Shown here one piece after another: positions 61,640-64,000 of a DNA stretch of 64,000 nt. How positions within the stretch are numbered: position 1 is the first letter of the stretch; the number at the start of each line of letters is the position of its first letter. This DNA comes from Rhodoplanes serenus (GTDB lineage: Bacteria; Pseudomonadota; Alphaproteobacteria; Rhizobiales; Xanthobacteraceae). The stretch spans positions 124,001-188,000 of the forward strand of contig WNKV01000010.1 of NCBI GenBank assembly GCA_009720755.1, read 5' to 3'. The position numbers were made by a program, and so were the translations under genes. Under the pieces are notes generated by a model, which ran no database searches, had not been told where the DNA came from, and was given only the letters and a program-made list of their open reading frames with translations.

Positions 61640-62698
61640 GTGGCACGGATCATCACGACCGCCAGACAGCCCGCCGCTCGACGCGGCCTCGATCGCCGGA
61701 CGCTGCTGCGGACACTGCTCGGCGCCGGTGGTGCGACATTCGCCGGCACGCTGATCGGCGACCTCGGTGGGGCGTCGTGGTCGCGCTCGGTGCAGGCCCA
61801 GACCGGCTTCCCGGCCAAGCCGATCACCATCGTGTGCCCGTATGCGGCCGGCGCCACCACCGACACCGTCTCGCGGATCGTCGCCCAGGGGCTGGCGGCC
61901 GAGCTGGGCGGCGTTGTCGTCGTGGAGAACCGGCCGGGCGCCGGTGGCAATATCGGCACCGCCGCCGCGGCGGGCGCCCCGCCGGACGGCCACACCCTGG
62001 TGCTCGGTGCCCTCGGGCCGTTCGCCGTCAACGGCGCGCTCTATGCGAGGCTCGGCTTCGATCCTGTGGCCGATTTCGCGCCGCTCGGGCTCGCCGCCTC
62101 GGTGCCGCTCGCCCTGGTGGTCAATCCCGCCCTGGGAACCAAGACGGTCGCGGAACTCGTGGCGATGATCCGCCAGCAGGGCAGCACCACCTTCGCGTCG
62201 GCCGGCACCGGCACGCCGATGCATCTGGCGGGCGAGCTGTTCAAGCGCGAAACCGGGCTGCCGCTGGTCCACGCCTCCTACCGGGGCTCGGCGCCGGCCA
62301 TCAACGACGTCATCGGCGGCCATGTCCCGCTGATGTTCGATGCCCTCGTCAACATCCTCCCGCATGTGCGCGGTGGAACCCTGCGGGCGCTGGCGACCAC
62401 GGCGGCCGTGCGCCCCTCGCAGCTCGACGACGTGCCGACCCTGAAGGAGGCCGGCTACGACGTGGTGGTCTCCGGCTGGTACGGTTTCCTGGTGCAGGCC
62501 AAGACCCCGGAGCCGATCCGCCGACGCCTGGAGGAGGCGCTGGCCCGCGTGGTGACGGGGGAGGAGGTGCGGCAGAAGCTGTACGACCTCGGGTCCGAGC
62601 CGGTCGAGACCGGCCCGCAGCCGTTCCGGATGCTCATCCGGTCCGAGAGCGCGCGGTGGCAGCCGCTGGTTCGTGCGCTCGGCCTGACGGCAGGATGA
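61640..62698 (+). CDS. Bug-family periplasmic binding protein with Tat-like signal
   Basis: 352 residues, GTG start with GGAGGAA 6 bp upstream. N-terminus RRGLDRRTLLRTLLGAGGATF is a twin-arginine type signal, unlike the Sec signal of the other Bug protein at 28881-29861. The mature part has KPITIVCPYAAGATTDTVSRIVA, VVENRPGAGGNIGTAAAA, DGHTLVLG and YDVVVSGWYGFLVQAKTPEPI. It probably binds an aromatic or small carboxylate. First gene of a set with a tautomerase-like enzyme (12 bp on) and an SDR. Confidence 0.88.
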   Translation: MARIITTARQPAARRGLDRRTLLRTLLGAGGATFAGTLIGDLGGASWSRSVQAQTGFPAKPITIVCPYAAGATTDTVSRIVAQGLAAELGGVVVVENRPGAGGNIGTAAAAGAPPDGHTLVLGALGPFAVNGALYARLGFDPVADFAPLGLAASVPLALVVNPALGTKTVAELVAMIRQQGSTTFASAGTGTPMHLAGELFKRETGLPLVHASYRGSAPAINDVIGGHVPLMFDALVNILPHVRGGTLRALATTAAVRPSQLDDVPTLKEAGYDVVVSGWYGFLVQAKTPEPIRRRLEEALARVVTGEEVRQKLYDLGSEPVETGPQPFRMLIRSESARWQPLVRALGLTAG

Positions 62699-62710
62699 GA
62701 CGGGACGGTC

Positions 62711-63130
62711 ATGCCGCATATCGTCATCGCCGTGTCGCCCGGACTCTTCCGGCGGATCGCCTGGCCCCGGGTGCTGAGGGCGCTCCATGCCGCGCTGGCG
62801 GAGGCCGGCCTTGCCCGGATCGGCGACATCAAGAGCCGCGTGCTGGCCTGCGACTACGATCTGATCGGCGACGATCCCCTGGCCGAGCAGGTGATCGCCA
62901 CGCTCCTCACCACCAATCCGCGACCGGCCGAGGCCGAGCGCCAGATGGCGACCCGGGTGCTGTCGTGCCTGGAGCGGGCGGTGATCGAGATCGGTGACAC
63001 CCGGGCGCAGTGCTGCGTCTTCTTCCACCATGTTCCCAAAGACCGCTATCTGCGCGTCGACATCGAGCCCGTGGCGGCGCGGGCAGCGGCCGCGGTCGCT
63101 CCAGCCGAGCCGGCCGAGCCGGCGGCCTGA
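62711..63130 (+). CDS. 5-carboxymethyl-2-hydroxymuconate isomerase-like tautomerase
   Basis: 139 residues. The start MPHIVIAVSPGLFR puts Pro next to the initiator Met, where the tautomerase superfamily has its catalytic proline after Met removal. SRVLACDYDLIGDDP and ERAVIEIGDTRAQCCVFFHHVPKDRYLRVDIEP follow the CHMI-type order. It is longer than usual (about 125) because of an Ala/Pro tail. The CHMI role belongs to homoprotocatechuate breakdown, but no other gene of that pathway is in view; a different tautomerisation is possible. Confidence 0.78.
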   Translation: MPHIVIAVSPGLFRRIAWPRVLRALHAALAEAGLARIGDIKSRVLACDYDLIGDDPLAEQVIATLLTTNPRPAEAERQMATRVLSCLERAVIEIGDTRAQCCVFFHHVPKDRYLRVDIEPVAARAAAAVAPAEPAEPAA

Positions 63131-63167
63131 TCGGCAGTTCCTCCAGTTTCTGGAAATCCCGTTTTGG

Positions 63168-63184
63168 GCGAGGACTGTCCTCGC
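63168..63184. promoter_or_regulatory. 17-bp near-perfect palindrome upstream of the 3-hydroxybutyrate dehydrogenase-like gene
   Basis: GCGAGGAC-T-GTCCTCGC, an 8-bp dyad on a single central base, 80 bp before the ATG at 63264. A likely operator; the 132-bp spacer otherwise holds no clear promoter. Confidence 0.4.
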
Positions 63185-63263
63185 TCCGCGGCTCGGTTGC
63201 GTGCGCCGTTGCGACCGCGCACACTCGCGGCGCTGCGGCAAACACCAGGGCGGGGAGAGCGAC

Positions 63264-64000
63264 ATGCTGAAGGGTAAGGTGGCGGTGGTGACCGGCTCGA
63301 CGAGCGGCATCGGGCTCGGGATCGCCCGGGCGCTGGCCGCAGAAGGCGCCGACATCATGCTGAACGGATTCGGCGACCCGGCCGAGATCGAGGCGATCCG
63401 GACCGGCATCGCGGCCGAGTTCGGAGTGCGCACCGCCTACAACGGCGCCGACCTGTCGAAGCCGGCGGAGACCACGGGCCTGATCGAGGCGGCGACCGCC
63501 GAGCTCGGCCGGGTCGACATCCTGGTCAACAATGCCGGCATCCAGTTCGTGGCGCCGGTCGAGGCGTTCCCGGACGACAAGTGGGAGCTGGTCGTCGCCA
63601 TCAACCTGTCGGCCTGCTTCTACGCCACCAAGGCGGTGATCCCGCAGATGCGGGCGCGCAACTGGGGCCGCATCGTCAACATCGCGTCGGCCCACGGGCT
63701 CACCGCCTCGGTCAACAAGGCGGCCTATGTGGCGGCCAAGCACGGGCTCGTCGGGCTGACCAAGGTGGTGGCGCTGGAGACCGCCGAGACCGGCATCACC
63801 TGCAACGCCATCTGCCCGGGCTGGGTGCTGACGCCCCTCGTCCAGAAGCAGATCGACGCGCTGGCCGAACGCAAGGGGATCGACGGCGACCAGGCCCGCC
63901 GCGAGCTGCTGTCGGAGCGCCAGCCCTCCAAGCAGTTCGTCACCCCGGCCCAGCTCGGGGCGCTCGCCGTGTTCATGTGCTCGGAGGCCGGCGCGGAGCT
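63264..64000 (+). CDS. 3-hydroxybutyrate dehydrogenase-like SDR, cut by the window end
   Basis: The first 245 codons are visible; the usual length is about 260. MLKGKVAVVTGSTSGIGLGIARALAAEGADIMLNGFGD is the NAD-binding start, LVNNAGIQFVAPVEAFPDDKWELVVAINLSA follows, the catalytic Y-V-A-A-K is in NKAAYVAAKHGLVGLTKV, and NAICPGWVLTPLVQKQIDALA matches bacterial D-3-hydroxybutyrate dehydrogenases. The enzyme would oxidise 3-hydroxybutyrate to acetoacetate. GGGGAGAG 4-7 bp before the ATG. It may share the LysR-linked operon or have its own promoter; a palindrome precedes it. Confidence 0.9.
   Translation, partial: MLKGKVAVVTGSTSGIGLGIARALAAEGADIMLNGFGDPAEIEAIRTGIAAEFGVRTAYNGADLSKPAETTGLIEAATAELGRVDILVNNAGIQFVAPVEAFPDDKWELVVAINLSACFYATKAVIPQMRARNWGRIVNIASAHGLTASVNKAAYVAAKHGLVGLTKVVALETAETGITCNAICPGWVLTPLVQKQIDALAERKGIDGDQARRELLSERQPSKQFVTPAQLGALAVFMCSEAGAE

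Overview
The window is very GC-rich and almost fully coding. It looks like chromosomal DNA of an alphaproteobacterium of the order Hyphomicrobiales (Rhizobiales). The inference rests on gene families and gene order: an aapJQMP-type amino-acid transporter, divergent bamE / DUF177-plsX-fabH-ihfA-merR, a DUF1476 protein, Usg, DUF3096, BcsS, a K+-insensitive H+-pyrophosphatase, and groESL with both a sigma32-like promoter and a CIRCE-like operator. Three copies of a Rhizobiales-style palindromic intergenic repeat and two copies of a second repeat also fit. Genus cannot be decided from this sequence alone. I see no prophage, intact insertion sequence, CRISPR array, rRNA or tRNA gene.

Layout. 1-4.2 kb: the 5' end of cobS diverging from cobT, an aldehyde dehydrogenase, a small Gly/Ser-rich secreted protein behind a perfect EcfG-type stress promoter, and a Uma2-family protein. 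4.5-11.9 kb: a bacterial alpha-2-macroglobulin followed by its usual partner, penicillin-binding protein 1C. 12.0-15.8 kb: a tightly coupled four-gene set (GT83/ArnT-like transferase, PAP2 phosphatase, GT2 transferase, LAB_N protein) that looks like a polyprenyl-phosphate-sugar pathway for decorating an envelope lipid or LPS. 15.8-21.5 kb: cystathionine beta-lyase diverging from the aap transporter. 21.5-31.1 kb: repeat-packed spacer, sulfurtransferase, AlaX, DUF3096, cysteine synthase, photolyase, a diguanylate cyclase, a Bug-type binding protein with an SDR, and thiL.

31.1-36.8 kb: a minus-strand operon kdgT-dtnK-pdxA2-deoR, which reads as a four-carbon sugar acid (D-threonate/D-erythronate type) catabolic unit. 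An inverted repeat sits exactly in the spacer of its best promoter, and more dyads lie between it and a divergent MFS gene. 37-44.3 kb: hppA with a strong terminator, bamE, DUF177, plsX, fabH, ihfA, merR. 44.6-46.8 kb: an LpxL-like acyltransferase with an extra N-terminal domain, and a universal stress protein. 46.75-48.14 kb: a 1.4-kb stretch with no credible gene, visibly less GC-rich, carrying a 15-bp hairpin and twin perfect palindromes.

48.1-56.8 kb: a Tat-exported glutathione peroxidase, an atypical DUF1476 protein, a Cys-rich small protein, a deaminase, an SRPBCC protein, a large DUF2339 membrane protein, an orphan BcsS and an MFS transporter. 57.0-60.6 kb: a second Uma2 gene bracketed by identical inverted terminators, then groL, groS and usg. 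60.6-64 kb: a LysR regulator diverging from a Bug protein, a tautomerase-family protein and a 3-hydroxybutyrate-dehydrogenase-like SDR cut by the window end.

The most interesting non-genic items are the operator array at 35.35-35.52 kb, the structured non-coding island at 46.75-48.14 kb, the candidate riboleader of the aap operon, the inverted identical terminators around the second Uma2 gene, and the recurring intergenic repeats. No obviously new multi-gene defence or biosynthetic system was recognised.
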